A stretch of 64,000 bases of DNA from Leishmania infantum JPCM5. Lineage: Eukaryota > Euglenozoa > Kinetoplastea > Trypanosomatida > Trypanosomatidae. The stretch spans positions 1,312,001 through 1,376,000 of the forward strand of contig NC_009415.2 of assembly GCF_000002875.2 (NCBI RefSeq). Reading direction: 5' to 3'. The notes under the pieces are model-generated. The model had not been told where the DNA came from. It ran no database searches and saw nothing but the letters and a program-made list of their open reading frames with translations. The translations under genes and the position numbers were made by a program. The first letter of the stretch is position 1. Each line of letters starts with the position of its first letter. This document shows positions 43,197 through 52,898 of this stretch, piece by piece.

Positions 43197-44552
43197 CTAA
43201 GAGGCCTCCACACGGCTGCGGATTGCCTGCATCTCCTTTAGATCTGTCTTGAGAAGCTCATTCAGCGTCTCAATTCCGTCCTGCATCTGCTTGGCAAACT
43301 GGATCCAGCCATTTATGATGCACGGATCCACCTCGGAGCGCAGGAGTGGCTGACCGCCTGGGTTCCGCCACGCTGCTGGCGCGGATCCGACGAAGCGGCG
43401 CTGTTGCTGCTGCTGACGTGCTTCCGTCTTGTTTGCCGACTGCTGCGTGATTATTGCCACACGCGATGCCTCCTCTGTCAGGAACGGCCGCAGCTCACTC
43501 AGTAGCTGACTGAAGCGACCAGGCGCTCGCAAGAGCTTGCGGAGCTGCTCGACACGGCTGCTCAGCAGGCCCTCCTCGCCGCAAGAGCTGCCGTGACGGC
43601 GAAGCAGCTCCATCTTGCACAGAAGCGAGTACCATCGGTGCTGCAGCATCACCTCCTCCTGCTCCACCTCGCGCTGCCGCCGCACGTTCGCGGCGTCCAT
43701 GCCCGCCACTGTGTCGATATCCTGCAGCAGCTCTGTCACTTTCTTCTGCAACACCTTTACGGCGTCCCTCTGCTTCTCAGTCCGCCGCAGGAGCTCCTGG
43801 GAGAAGTGGATGGGGGATGGGTAGAGGCGGCCGGGGTCAGGGTTTTGGTGGAGTGCCTGCATGTAGGCCTCCTCACTGCACCCGCCGCCGTTGAGGTAGG
43901 CCGTGTAGCGCTCCTTCTGAATTGCGTCCATTACCTGCCCCGCCCCGCAACTGTTGTACACAAAGGCTCTAAAGCGGCAGTTGGGGTGCAGCGCGTTGTA
44001 GGACTCGTCCAGCTTAACGAGGTAGCTGGCGAGGGCGCTCTGCCGCGCGAAGTCCTGCAGCGTCACGGTCGGCTGCTGCTGTTGGGGTGCATGGGGTTGT
44101 ATGTCGGGGTTGGGCTGCTGCATGCCCCAACCGCCGATCGCTGCCGGTGCCGTTGCCCCTGCACCAAAGCCGGTGGTCCCTGTTGCGGGTGCTCCGAAGC
44201 CAGAGGTGGCACTGGCGCCAAAACCGCCCCCTGGCTTCGCCCCAAAACCACCGCCGACCCCGAAGCCGCCAGCGCCGAAGCCGGCTGCCCCTCCGAAGCC
44301 GGTGGTCCCTGATGCTGCGCTGCTGCCAAAGCCAGATGCTCCTCCAGCTGGTGCGGCGCTGGCCGTAGGGGCTGCGAACGCGGTGCCGAAGCCCGGTGTT
44401 GCCGAGGCGCCGGCCGCAGCACCGAAGCCACCGCTGGTGGTGGCGGTGGTGTTCGTGCCGGATAAGGCGCTGGTGCCAAACGTTGCTGGAGCCTTACCGA
44501 AGCCGGCAGCAGGGGCACCGATGCCCGCCGAAGGCGCGGTGGCACCAAACAT
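43197..44552 (-). CDS. FG nucleoporin of the Nup54/Nup57 type
   Basis: A 451-residue nucleoporin. The first about 140 residues are a Gly/Ala/Thr-rich FG domain with about 13 FG dipeptides, mostly as GFG, starting MFGATAPSAGIG. This is the disordered barrier of the nuclear pore channel. A Gln-rich link (QPHAPQQQQPTVTLQDFARQ) leads to a Nup54-like alpha/beta module: YNALHPNCRFRAFVYNSCG and GQVMDAIQKERYTAYLNGGG. The rest is coiled coil (about 255-450), including KVLQKKVTELLQDIDTVAGM and EEVMLQHRWYSLLCKMELLR, as needed to assemble with Nup62 and Nup58 homologues in the central channel. Which trypanosome Nup it corresponds to cannot be fixed from memory. The upstream open frame to 44876 is untranslated sequence. 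Confidence 0.92.
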   Translation of the reverse strand: MFGATAPSAGIGAPAAGFGKAPATFGTSALSGTNTTATTSGGFGAAAGASATPGFGTAFAAPTASAAPAGGASGFGSSAASGTTGFGGAAGFGAGGFGVGGGFGAKPGGGFGASATSGFGAPATGTTGFGAGATAPAAIGGWGMQQPNPDIQPHAPQQQQPTVTLQDFARQSALASYLVKLDESYNALHPNCRFRAFVYNSCGAGQVMDAIQKERYTAYLNGGGCSEEAYMQALHQNPDPGRLYPSPIHFSQELLRRTEKQRDAVKVLQKKVTELLQDIDTVAGMDAANVRRQREVEQEEVMLQHRWYSLLCKMELLRRHGSSCGEEGLLSSRVEQLRKLLRAPGRFSQLLSELRPFLTEEASRVAIITQQSANKTEARQQQQQRRFVGSAPAAWRNPGGQPLLRSEVDPCIINGWIQFAKQMQDGIETLNELLKTDLKEMQAIRSRVEAS

Positions 44553-45159
44553 GGATCTGCAGAGGCGTGTGAAAACCTCAAGAAACAAACCAACAAGAGA
44601 CAGACTGGTGCGAGTACGATCGGCACCGTCTCTCCACTGATGCGACGACGCTCGTGCGCAGGTGATCGACGAACGGAAGGGAGGCGACGTGAAGGAGAAA
44701 ACGGAGGGGCAGCAGCGGAGAGTGGAGTGGACGGTGGCAGGCGAGGTTCGCTGAACGGAAGGGAGGAAGGGAAGAGGGGGTAGCGTTCTAACTAGCAGCG
44801 GCCATCTTCGTGATTCACCACGGACACACCGGACCCTGTGGGCAGGTAGAGGGAGCTCATGATAGTCGCCGCTCACCAGTCTCCCTCAAAATGGAAGAGA
44901 GCAGATACTCATTGGCGCGGTATGTGTTTCGTGTCTTCGATGCCGGCCTCCTAAATGGATAATAGCGTGGCATAATTTGCCCCTTAAGGGCGTCCGTGAG
45001 TGCTGTACATGTCGACAAGGGCACTGCGATGGGTGAGGTGGAAACGATGGGAGGTGTGCGTGTGGGCGAGTGAGGGGCTCACGCACAGCACCCACAAAAG
45101 CCACGCGCAGAGGGGGTTGTTTTCGTTCTTGCGCTGGCGCATTGTGCAGCGTCACATGC
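44553..45159. other. Intergenic stretch
   Basis: No gene was seen. It holds the splice region of the nucleoporin gene and the 3' UTR of the 83-residue protein. Confidence 0.5.
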
Positions 45160-45411
45160 CTACAAAAAACTCGAGGTGCGCGCCCGCACAAACTCGCTCA
45201 TGGCCGCAAGTGGATGGTCTGGTTTCTGCAACAGCAAGTGCTGCATGATGTCGTGTAGGAGTGGGGTGATCTCCGGGTGAGCCGCCAGGTAGGCGGTGTA
45301 GTCTAGGATAAGCTCATCCTTGTGTTTCTCGGCCCGTACGCGGCCCTCGTAGTTGAGATCTTCCTTCTTGAGGCTCCGCAGGCAGAGGGGCGCGGGCGCT
45401 TTACCAGACAT
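45160..45411 (-). CDS. Short protein with RIIa/Dpy-30-like docking motif
   Basis: An 83-residue protein, MSGKAPAPLCLRSLKKEDLN at the start. After an extended N-terminal part and a helix (EKHKDELILDYTAYLAAHPE), the C-terminal half reads ITPLLHDIMQHLLLQKPDHP and LAAMSEFVRA. The pattern L-x-D-h-h-Q-x-L-L-h-x-K-P-x-x-P, then a hydrophobic helix, is that of the RII-alpha/Dpy-30 dimerisation-docking fold found in several axonemal and kinase-anchoring proteins. A flagellar role is therefore plausible but inferred. The upstream frame to 45729 is Pro/Ser/Cys-rich and is not thought to be translated. The small size makes it easy to miss in automatic annotation. Confidence 0.75.
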   Translation of the reverse strand: MSGKAPAPLCLRSLKKEDLNYEGRVRAEKHKDELILDYTAYLAAHPEITPLLHDIMQHLLLQKPDHPLAAMSEFVRARTSSFL

Positions 45412-45785
45412 CCCCACGTGGAAGGCGCGCCTTTGAGCGTGTGCGCTTTCTTCTTTCGACTCGAAAAGTGAGTGAGGGCGGTGTGGCAACGGTGAGGAGA
45501 TGATGATAGTCGTGGCAGCGGAGTAGAGGAGGGGCTCGACAATAGGTGAGGGGAATATATCCACAGCGAAGCAGAGAGACAGGCCGCCTGGTCGGCCTGC
45601 CAGTGTCATCGTGTTCACAGAGAAGATACGCCCGCATGGCGATGTTGAAAGCCAAGGCGAGCAGGTGACGCACCAGAAGGAGGAGAGAGCGCAGCGCATG
45701 GAGGGAGATGGAGTAGTAAAGACGAGCAATCATTTTTCCCCGCTTTAAACATCCGCGTCCTATCACTCACCGATGGGGTGGGAGG
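45412..45785. other. Intergenic stretch
   Basis: Upstream region of the 83-residue protein. No gene was seen; it ends at the SIDER2-like copy 2. Confidence 0.45.
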
Positions 45786-46329
45786 GGGGAAGGGAGGGGG
45801 CACACACAGCTCAGCGCGCGGTATTGCAGGGTCCAGTGCACCCCCCTCCCCCACACTCCACTACCCCTCTGCCAATGCCGAGCCGCCTCCGCTGGCGACA
45901 GGGCTAAACACCTGCGACGTGGGGGAGGAGGTCAGAGCGATGTATCGCTACGGATGTCGGCGGCCATGCTGTGGATGGCGCGCCGCCGGAGAGACCTGCG
46001 ACGGTGCACACGCTTGCACCATACATATGATGGGCAAGGTGCCAATGTGACTCGAGCACATCCCACCCGGCCCTCACCACCTACAGAGGCGGGGAGCCTG
46101 AGCCGCCCCCGAGGGGGATGCACCAGGTGGCGGCCTGCGGAGCGGGGGTGGGTGGGTGGTGTTTGAGGCAGAGGCCATGCTCTCAGACGACTGCGTTGGC
46201 ACACTGCGCTGCAACGCCTGTGTCTACGGCGGCTTCGCATCATGCGGTGGGGAGCGTGTGACAGGGCTGCGCGGGGGAGGCGTTAGGGTGGAGTGGAGCT
46301 GACCTCGTGATCTGTGGCAGAGAGGCGGG
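45786..46329 (-). mobile_element. SIDER2-like truncated retroposon, copy 2 (inverted)
   Basis: About 545 bases that are the reverse complement of 54100-54644 (copy 3); by eye only two single-base differences were found. Similarity begins and ends sharply at both sides (GGGGAAGGGAGGGGGCAC at the left, AGAGGCGGG at the right), and the flanks are unrelated. It lies in the 3' UTR region of the HAPSTR1-like gene. Size, position and lack of coding fit Leishmania SIDER2 elements. Its orientation relative to transcription is opposite to that of copies 1 and 3. Confidence 0.85.
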
Positions 46330-46775
46330 CCCGGTGCACGTACGTTAATGAGTTTTCTTACACAAAGGCAGCGACAAGCACACCATCCTTGAAAGAGGCA
46401 TCGACACAGGCAGGCACGCACGGGCGTACCCGCGGTGATGCGAGGGAGAGAAAGAGATGCTGAGAGCAGCAGCAGATGAGAAATCAACGGCACCACTGTG
46501 AAAAGACATATACGCGGTACGTCACCCGAACAATTTCCATCCCCGAGCGAGCGAGAGCGCCCGCCCCCTTTCACAGCACCACGGACCTGGGAAGCGAAGA
46601 GGGTAGGGCAGCACTCACAAGGGAGAGAGAAAGGGTGTGCGATGAATCAACGCTGTGCACTGTGAAGTCGCAGACAACAAACAAAACGCCGCTGCGTGCC
46701 GCAGGAGAAGCAGAAGGCTGCCAGGCAGCCTGCTCGGTAGCCAATATACCTGCACCAAGTATCATCTCCCTTCAC
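46330..46775. other. Intergenic stretch
   Basis: No gene was seen; probable 3' UTR of the HAPSTR1-like gene next to the retroposon copy. Confidence 0.45.
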
Positions 46776-47519
46776 TCAGCTTCTCCTTCCGATGCGGAGC
46801 TGGGTGGACAGGGGACGCCCATCCGCGGAGCCCAGAGAGCCATGGCCGTGCATGCGCTCCATGCGGGGGCGCTGGCGGCGCGGCTGGTACGGCAACCGCC
46901 CAGACACTGGATGCTCTGTATGTATTACGTGCTCCATCTCGCGACTCAAAGCAGGCGACGTGCTATTCACCGTAACGAGAGCGCCAGGAGAAAAGCGAGG
47001 CGTGGCCGTGCTCACAACTCCGGATGCTGCGAGAGCTGTCAAATCCGCCGGCGGCTCAATGGCCACCACCGGAGATGACCGCGGCGTCAAGCACGGTTCC
47101 TCTCCATCGTCATCATCGTCGTTCTCCCTGGCATCTCCGTCGTCGCGCGCGATACCAGCGTCATCGATTCCGCTGTTCCCTTGCTCACTCTCGCGTCTGC
47201 GCCGGCGCAACGAGTGGATGCCACGCACCGCTGCCATGCGCTCACGGCGAGTCGCAATTGTGTGCTGCAAAAACTGCGCCATGTGCTGCGCGTTGACGGT
47301 CTCGCAGATGGAGAAGGCCGAGGATGGGGGGAGCCCGCGCTCTGTGACGGGCGAGCTGCTCTGCAGGTAGCGCTGCACAAAGAGGAGCGCGTCGCGGTAG
47401 CCTGCCTCGTAGGAGTTGGATGACTCACGGTAGAGGTCGGCGAGGGCGTTCGCGGCAGCGGAGAACATGCGGTGTAGATGCTCCTTCTCGCGCGCAGGCG
47501 TGTTCGATGCTGGCGGCAT
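46776..47519 (-). CDS. HAPSTR1/DUF4588-like protein
   Basis: A 247-residue protein beginning MPPASNTPAREKEHLHRMF. Residues 18-50 (FSAAANALADLYRESSNSYE followed by AGYRDALLFVQRYL) resemble the conserved core of HAPSTR1/C16orf72-type proteins, in which A-A-x-A-h-x-x-L-Y-[KR]-E-S is followed by a G-Y helix. A second helical piece (NAQHMAQFLQHTIATRRERM) and an Arg-rich cluster follow, then a strongly acidic run (DDGDARENDDDDDGEEP) and a disordered C-terminus. In animals HAPSTR1 is a nuclear stress-response adaptor of the HUWE1 ubiquitin ligase; transfer of that function is inference. The frame is open upstream to 47717, which would add 66 residues; a possible splice AG near 47580 favours the start at 47519. 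Confidence 0.6.
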   Translation of the reverse strand: MPPASNTPAREKEHLHRMFSAAANALADLYRESSNSYEAGYRDALLFVQRYLQSSSPVTERGLPPSSAFSICETVNAQHMAQFLQHTIATRRERMAAVRGIHSLRRRRRESEQGNSGIDDAGIARDDGDARENDDDDDGEEPCLTPRSSPVVAIEPPADLTALAASGVVSTATPRFSPGALVTVNSTSPALSREMEHVIHTEHPVSGRLPYQPRRQRPRMERMHGHGSLGSADGRPLSTQLRIGRRS

Positions 47520-48419
47520 GGGGGCAGGGGAGTTTAGGGGGATGTGTTTGAGGGTGCGGGGTGGACCCGAGATCTCTGCTGATATATCGTCTCCGCGAAT
47601 GGTTATGAGAAGAAGACGGCGCTTGTGTGTGCGTGGCGCACCTGAAGGAATGACGCTGTTGATACAGGTGAGCCGCGTTTGCGTGGTGGAGTATGCTGCT
47701 GCGGATGGAGCAGCCAAGTAGCGAATAAGGAGGCGGAAGCAGACACAGGAATCGTGAACAGGTCTTCTTCAATGTGCCATTCCACCACAGCGATCACGTC
47801 AACGAATGCACGCATGCACAACAACCGCTCACCCACCACTGGTTGCGCCACGGCTAACATCCTGGCCCTATAGGACCAGCTGTCGTGCCATCGAATCGCG
47901 CCATGCGCCTAACGGGGCCTGCTTGCCCTTCCTCGCCCCTTCTTTGCATACGCGTGCTGCGCCATCGGCGCCAGACGAGCATTGCCCTGTGGAAGGACAC
48001 GACATCCGCAGCCACATAAAGAGAGTAGCTGCCCACTCGAAAACATATCGGAGCAGTGTGTGGGGCGGGGTGGGGAGGGGACGGCAGTCATTCTTCTACG
48101 TGCGTAAACACACCCCCACACACGCACACCCGCGCATGGCTTTTGCACCCTTCTGTGCACACATGCAAACCTCCGCGTAACCACCGGCGACGCAAACGCC
48201 GATAAGAAGACGCTCCCTCACATGTACGTGTGAGTGTGTGGGTGGAGGCGCTCTCTCGTGTCGCAGTGTCGGGGCGTCCGTCTTTTGCCACGCGGACACG
48301 TACTGCACGCACCCAAGCATGGCCAGATGCGTGTGTGCGAGGGGAAGAGGGAGCGACTCTGCATGGTCGCGTCACCGTGAGCAAGGACGCCGTGCAGAGA
48401 AGGTGTACGCCAAGCTCCG
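47520..48419. other. Intergenic stretch
   Basis: Upstream region of the HAPSTR1-like gene and the area beyond the carrier pseudogene. No intact gene was seen. Confidence 0.45.
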
Positions 48420-49120
48420 CTACCACACGGCGGGATACGGCACCATGGAGAAGAGCGCATTTGGCAGACACCACCCACGTTGCCAATACCAAAATGCACT
48501 CATGCAAGACGCACAAGCTGCAGCCATTGGCCGCACTGGCGAGCCCTCGTGCGTACGTCTGCCGCGATTGAAAGCCAACATGCTCAAGATGCACTCGCCG
48601 CTGACAGACGCAAGGGCGCTTCGGGCAAAAAGGCAGGCTGCCGCGAGCCCCACGCCGCCGTAGACGCTGCGCAGCCCACAGTCGCGGTACTGCGCTCGCA
48701 CGGCCCCATCCCCAAAGCCAAGCCGACGGTGCTGCCTCGGCTTCGTCTGTACGAGCGTCTTGATGAGGTCGAGATGGTAAAAAAAAAAACACTCCGTACA
48801 CAGGGCTGCTAGTCGCGCCGCACAACATCGTTTCTTGCAGGCCGAGGTCGTCAACAGTGCCGCCGAATCTGCCGGCGCACACAACCTAGACACTCAGGTT
48901 GTCCTCGGAGTCTCCCACCGGGCGCAAGGCCGTCTTGAACTCGTCAAGGTTGAGGTAGCCGTCCAGCCCTTAGCTGACGCAGACGTGGTGAAATGCCCTC
49001 GAAGCTCCGCATCAGGCCATCACGACGGTAGGGCTATATGTCTCACTCGCGGCAGTTCGTGCTAGCCGCCAGCTTGTGGCTCTGCGTGAAGACATGCGCT
49101 GTCGCCCGTTGGGTGGCCGT
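48420..49120 (-). pseudogene. Decayed EF-hand mitochondrial carrier (SCaMC-like)
   Basis: In minus-strand order, an EF-hand-like piece (LDGYLNLDEFKTALRP, coded at about 48930-48972) is followed by YHLDLIKTLVQTKPR (about 48765-48785), a variant of the carrier signature P-x-D-x-[IV]-K-x-x-x-Q, and then AQYRDCGLRSVYGGVGLAAA, typical of a carrier repeat matrix helix and the start of the next membrane helix. ECILSMLAF recalls the end of a repeat. The pieces lie in different frames with stops between them, and further repeats are missing, so no functional six-helix carrier can be made. EF hands before a carrier domain are found in Ca-regulated ATP-Mg/phosphate carriers and aspartate/glutamate carriers of the mitochondrial inner membrane. 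Both ends are approximate. Confidence 0.72.
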
Positions 49121-50083
49121 CGCTAGCGCCGAAAACGCCACTGAACCTCCCCCCCGTCGGCCACACGGTCGATGGCGGTCTCATTCATGGGGCGGCAATC
49201 AGAGCAGAAGCCGAAACGACGTGAGAGTGAGACACGCGCTCACACATGCACACCCATGCTCGTCGTGCGCTGATCTGGGAGGAGGAGAGCCGTCAAAGAG
49301 TGAACCCGTGCGTTCGCGCACGCACGCACAGGCACGGGAGAGCGCTACGGCCACCCCTGCCCGACATCAGCAATCAAATTGCTGCAGCGGCAGGAATGCT
49401 GCCGTTCACTCACTCTTCTCCCCCTGTCGCCGTCTTCCACGTAAGCCCTCGACTCCACCTGCCGAGGAGCACCGCGAGCAGGCGGAGCCGAAGAGGGCAT
49501 GCGTCACTGCGTCGCGTGCGCTGCCTTTGTGACGCGTGGCGCTGTGGGCAGGTGGAGTGCGACGCCCATCACATACAGAGATGGAGGGCGAGAGAGGGCC
49601 AGACGGAGGGGGGGACAGCAAGGGGAGAGTTCACTCCATCGAGCTCCAACAAGAGTGCACACGCAGCGACGCCGAGGGGTATCAAAGCAGCCGATACGCA
49701 CGGCTGACGCCGCGCACAAGAGCGAAAAAAAAAGGCCTAATCACACCCAAGAACGGTGATATCCTCGGCCAAGGGGTCCATACATATACGTGTGCGCATC
49801 GCCTCTCGCGAAGCCCCTCTCGCCTTCCTCAACACCTTCGCGGAAGGAGAGTTGATTTGGTGCTGCAGCACATGTCTGCCACGCACACACATGCGCAACA
49901 CAGACCGGTGACAAGAAGAGAGCAGTAGCAAGCGAAACAGAGAATCGAATTGGAACAAAAAAGAAAACGACAAGCAAGGAGGGAAGCGCGGCATTTAATC
50001 GGTGCGTGACATCGGGAAGGATTCGAAACTTTCTGTCTGCGAGAGCCGTTGAGCACGTCCTCTGCTTTTCGCGCGTCGCTCAC
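49121..50083. other. Intergenic stretch
   Basis: No gene was seen. It would hold the 3' UTR of the inositol-phosphatase-like gene and possibly the decayed 5' part of the carrier pseudogene. Confidence 0.45.
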
Positions 50084-51388
50084 TTACGGCGCGAGCGTAA
50101 GCGTCCACCCCAGACGTCGAGCCACCTCATGCATTGCGTACGGAGTCACCGCTACCAGCCCGTCCGTCAGCACGGCAATCTCAGGCAGGGAGGTGGTTGC
50201 CGCACTATATGTTCCAACGACCGGATAGCGAATCGGCACACCATTCTGGTCGAAAATCTCGCCCCCGAGCGCGTAGAGGAATGCGTGCGCGGCACAGCAG
50301 TCCCACTTCTTGATGGTCGCCGGTGGGCACACAAAGATGTCCGCTGGGGTGATGGCCTCATGCGCTACATGGTGCCCCGTCAGCATTTTCTTGAGCAGAT
50401 GATACTGCTTGTAGCCCGCACCACGGGCATAAACGGCGTTGCAGGGCTCCAGCTGTGTCAGCAAGCGCTGGAGAAACACCTCCTTCGTGGTGCTCGAGCG
50501 ACACACGGCAAGCGGCGTCTCGCAGGTGCACTCTAGCTGCGGCTCCATCTGCCCCGGTGCCGGCACCAGCTCTCCGTCAAATACCACAAACGGCGACGCA
50601 AGAGTCGGCGTGTTCAACACGACCGACAGACCGGGCACACAGGTCTCCTCCTGCGGCTCCGTCGCGGCTGGCCCGTCGGTGCACGTCAGCGGGTAGTAAA
50701 AAATGCGGTTCATGACGCCGGCGATGGGAACACCGTCCAGCGTGATGCCCACAAGCGTCATCGGGGCTTGCCAGACGCCGTCCACAAAGCAATTCGTGCC
50801 GTCGATGGGATCAATGAAAATGCCCAGGCGACGTCGCATTGCCTCATCGGAGTCCGCGTGCAGGACGACCGCAGCGCCAGCGCCAGCGTTGGATTTCTCG
50901 CTCGCCTGCAGGTGCGCGTACAACTCAGCCTCATACGGCATTGCGGAGATCGCCTTGTAGTGCATGGCCATGCACGCCTCCGCCTCTTTTTCGACAGCGC
51001 TGCTCGGCTGATCCTCTTCGCCAACTACAGTGAATGGAAATGCAGGGAAGGATTCCTTCAGCGCACGCACCACTACAGTCTGAACGAGGACATCCGCCGT
51101 CGTGACGAGATCGTCCGCGGCGTCGCCATTCTGGTGGCCAAGGCGCGACTTGACATCAACACTCACGGCGTGGTGCAGCAAATCCATCAGCACCCCTTTC
51201 TCAGTATCGGAGAGGTCAAGCACTGTGCGCGGGTGCGTCACAGAGGCTTCTAGCGATGAGTTGTGTGCATGGGCCATCTTCGCCCCCGCCTCTGGCAGCT
51301 TGAGAAGGTTCAGCATCACATAGCGCTGCGCCGCCAGCGATGCGCGGACACAAACAGCCAGGAGCTGCGCCACATTCACCGATGTCAT
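50084..51388 (-). CDS. Inositol monophosphatase-superfamily phosphatase (INPP1/BPNT1-like)
   Basis: A 434-residue Mg-dependent, probably lithium-sensitive phosphatase. The three metal-site motifs are present: GEE in FTVVGEEDQ (G123-E125), DPIDGT in IFIDPIDGTNCFVDGVWQ (D193-T198), and WDCCAAHAFLYALGGEIFD with W362 and D363 (W-D-x-x-A). The length and the insertions between GEE and DPIDGT resemble inositol polyphosphate 1-phosphatases and 3'(2'),5'-bisphosphate nucleotidases rather than the 270-residue inositol monophosphatases. An extended N-terminal helical domain (VLMDLLHHAVSVDVKSRLGH, then DDLVTTADVLVQTVV) is usual. It would release phosphate from inositol polyphosphates or from PAP; substrate preference cannot be read from sequence. 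The C-terminus has no peroxisomal signal. Confidence 0.92.
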   Translation of the reverse strand: MTSVNVAQLLAVCVRASLAAQRYVMLNLLKLPEAGAKMAHAHNSSLEASVTHPRTVLDLSDTEKGVLMDLLHHAVSVDVKSRLGHQNGDAADDLVTTADVLVQTVVVRALKESFPAFPFTVVGEEDQPSSAVEKEAEACMAMHYKAISAMPYEAELYAHLQASEKSNAGAGAAVVLHADSDEAMRRRLGIFIDPIDGTNCFVDGVWQAPMTLVGITLDGVPIAGVMNRIFYYPLTCTDGPAATEPQEETCVPGLSVVLNTPTLASPFVVFDGELVPAPGQMEPQLECTCETPLAVCRSSTTKEVFLQRLLTQLEPCNAVYARGAGYKQYHLLKKMLTGHHVAHEAITPADIFVCPPATIKKWDCCAAHAFLYALGGEIFDQNGVPIRYPVVGTYSAATTSLPEIAVLTDGLVAVTPYAMHEVARRLGWTLTLAP

Positions 51389-52074
51389 CCAGCTGTGACT
51401 AGCTACCTGCAGCGTGTCATTCCACCACGAACACGTCGGCCACTACGTGCATACGCGTTTTTGCAAGGGTAGACGACAGAAAGGCAGGCCGCACTCCTGA
51501 ATGGGGCTCTGCACGCGGGTAGGCAGGCAGGCAGGGAGGGAGGCGGAAGGCGAGAGAAGAGGAGCGGCGGTGGCTGGCGTGGACGTCCGTGATCAGCGGG
51601 GCGATTGCGCAGGTGCGCTTGAACACACGCGGAGACGAGGCTGGCAAGAGTGCGTGCGAACGCGCAGCTTGCGGTTGCATAGGTGACGTGCCGCGAGTGG
51701 TGCCGGACGTTGGATGTCAAAGAACAGAGGGAGAGCCAGAGGGAGAGGGAGCGATAAGGCAGTACCGCCACACCAACCGAAGCAGTGGAAGCGTCAGGGC
51801 GTATCGGCGGATAGGGAGAATCGGCAAAAAAAAAAACGCCCCGTTCTCCGATGCGTGCACGTTGACCTTGCCCACGTGATGTACAACGACGGCACTTCAC
51901 CCCCACCTCACTTAAGGAGTGCCACAAAAGTGGGAAGGGGGCTGTGGGGTGCCGTCGACTGAGAGCTGTACGGTCAGTCACGTGCACTTGGCCGGCGGCC
52001 TGAAACCATAGCCCACTCACTCGCAGTTGTCACCAGCGAAGCACTCACGACCGGACCGCCGCCACGTGCACACG
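51389..52074. other. Intergenic stretch
   Basis: No gene was seen; a 205-codon open frame here is Ser/Pro/Arg-rich over pyrimidine tracts. An A run at about 51825-51835 is present. Confidence 0.5.
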
Positions 52075-52824
52075 CTAAGCGCCGTACTTGGCTAGCTGCC
52101 CCGCCTTGAATGCCAGCTCCCGAAGCAACGCGCTCAGGGTGCACTTGTTTGGCCACGCGGCCAGCGGCACCGGGGCAGTCGCGCCGCCGTCAGTACACCT
52201 TTCCCGCAGCCCACAGTCACGCAGAGCAGGGTAGCGCGAGTACATGTGCACCGGAAAAACAACGCAGCTGTCTGCTGAAGAGCCGACGGATTCCATTAGC
52301 TCCGAGTAGTAACTCGGCGTCGGTCGTAGCCACGCAAGTGTATCACCGCCCGCGGAGGAGCTTGCAGTAATAGGCGGCGGGCACGGCACTTGTCGCGCTG
52401 CGTCCAGGACAGCCACCAGCGTGTACGGCGCTTCGGTCGCGCTCCCTTCCCTGGATGCCGCGGACGAGTAGGCCCCATAAAGCCACGCCAGCAGGGAGGC
52501 CACACGCACCTCCTCGTCCACCGCTGGAGTGCAGTCGATAAGGGTGAGTGGAGAAGTAAGCCACTCCTCCGCGGGGGCGCTGGTCATCATCTCACCGATC
52601 TCGGTCGCCTTCTCAGATATCGTTACGATTCGGTAGCTGATGTTGTTCTCTTCGCAGAAGTGCTCCGCATGACGGACGATGCCCCTTGCTAGTGGTGCGA
52701 GGTCGGAGGAAACGACTACGCAGCCGCAATGGTACCCACATCCCTCATCCAGCAGCGGGCTCGTGTAGAGCGAGGTGTTCACGAGCACAATCACGGAGCG
52801 GCAGCGGTTACCCAGTGCGTTCAT
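52075..52824 (-). CDS. Hypothetical conserved-looking protein
   Basis: A 249-residue protein starting MNALGNRCRSVIVLVNTSLY. It looks globular, with an early beta strand/helix alternation (SVIVLVNTSLYTSPLLDEG, CGCVVVSSDLAPLARGIVRH, ISYRIVTISEKATEIGEMM, PLTLIDCTPAVDEEVRVASL) compatible with a Rossmann-like or NTPase-like fold, though no P-loop or other motif is visible. Several cysteines cluster near residues 29-34. The C-terminus is amphipathic (TLSALLRELAFKAGQLAKYG). The frame is open upstream to 52932, but a splice AG at 52898-52897 would remove the upstream Met. A five-codon upstream ORF would precede the chosen start. The gene is not recognised. Confidence 0.7.
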   Translation of the reverse strand: MNALGNRCRSVIVLVNTSLYTSPLLDEGCGYHCGCVVVSSDLAPLARGIVRHAEHFCEENNISYRIVTISEKATEIGEMMTSAPAEEWLTSPLTLIDCTPAVDEEVRVASLLAWLYGAYSSAASREGSATEAPYTLVAVLDAARQVPCPPPITASSSAGGDTLAWLRPTPSYYSELMESVGSSADSCVVFPVHMYSRYPALRDCGLRERCTDGGATAPVPLAAWPNKCTLSALLRELAFKAGQLAKYGA

Positions 52825-52896
52825 TCCCTGGAGCACATGCGAGCGCGATGGACCACGTACTCGAATAATGTTGTCACTCTTGAGGCGTTTTCCTAC

Positions 52897-52898
52897 CT
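52897..52898 (-). promoter_or_regulatory. Predicted spliced-leader acceptor of the 52.1-kb gene
   Basis: A C/T-rich region (about 52925-52985 on the minus strand, CCTCTTCGATGTACCTCTCT and further) precedes the first AG (CACACTCAG) at 52898-52897. It excludes the upstream Met at 52932 and sets the start at 52824. Confidence 0.4.

Noticed and set aside
45778..46050. Plus-strand open frame of 90 codons inside SIDER2-like copy 2
   Set aside because: Same frame recurs in the other copies because the element is repeated; SIDER elements are non-coding and the frame does not cover the repeat.
51403..52020. Minus-strand open frame of 205 codons
   Set aside because: Pro/Ser/Arg-rich sequence over pyrimidine tracts; probable leader and spacer of the INPP1-like gene.
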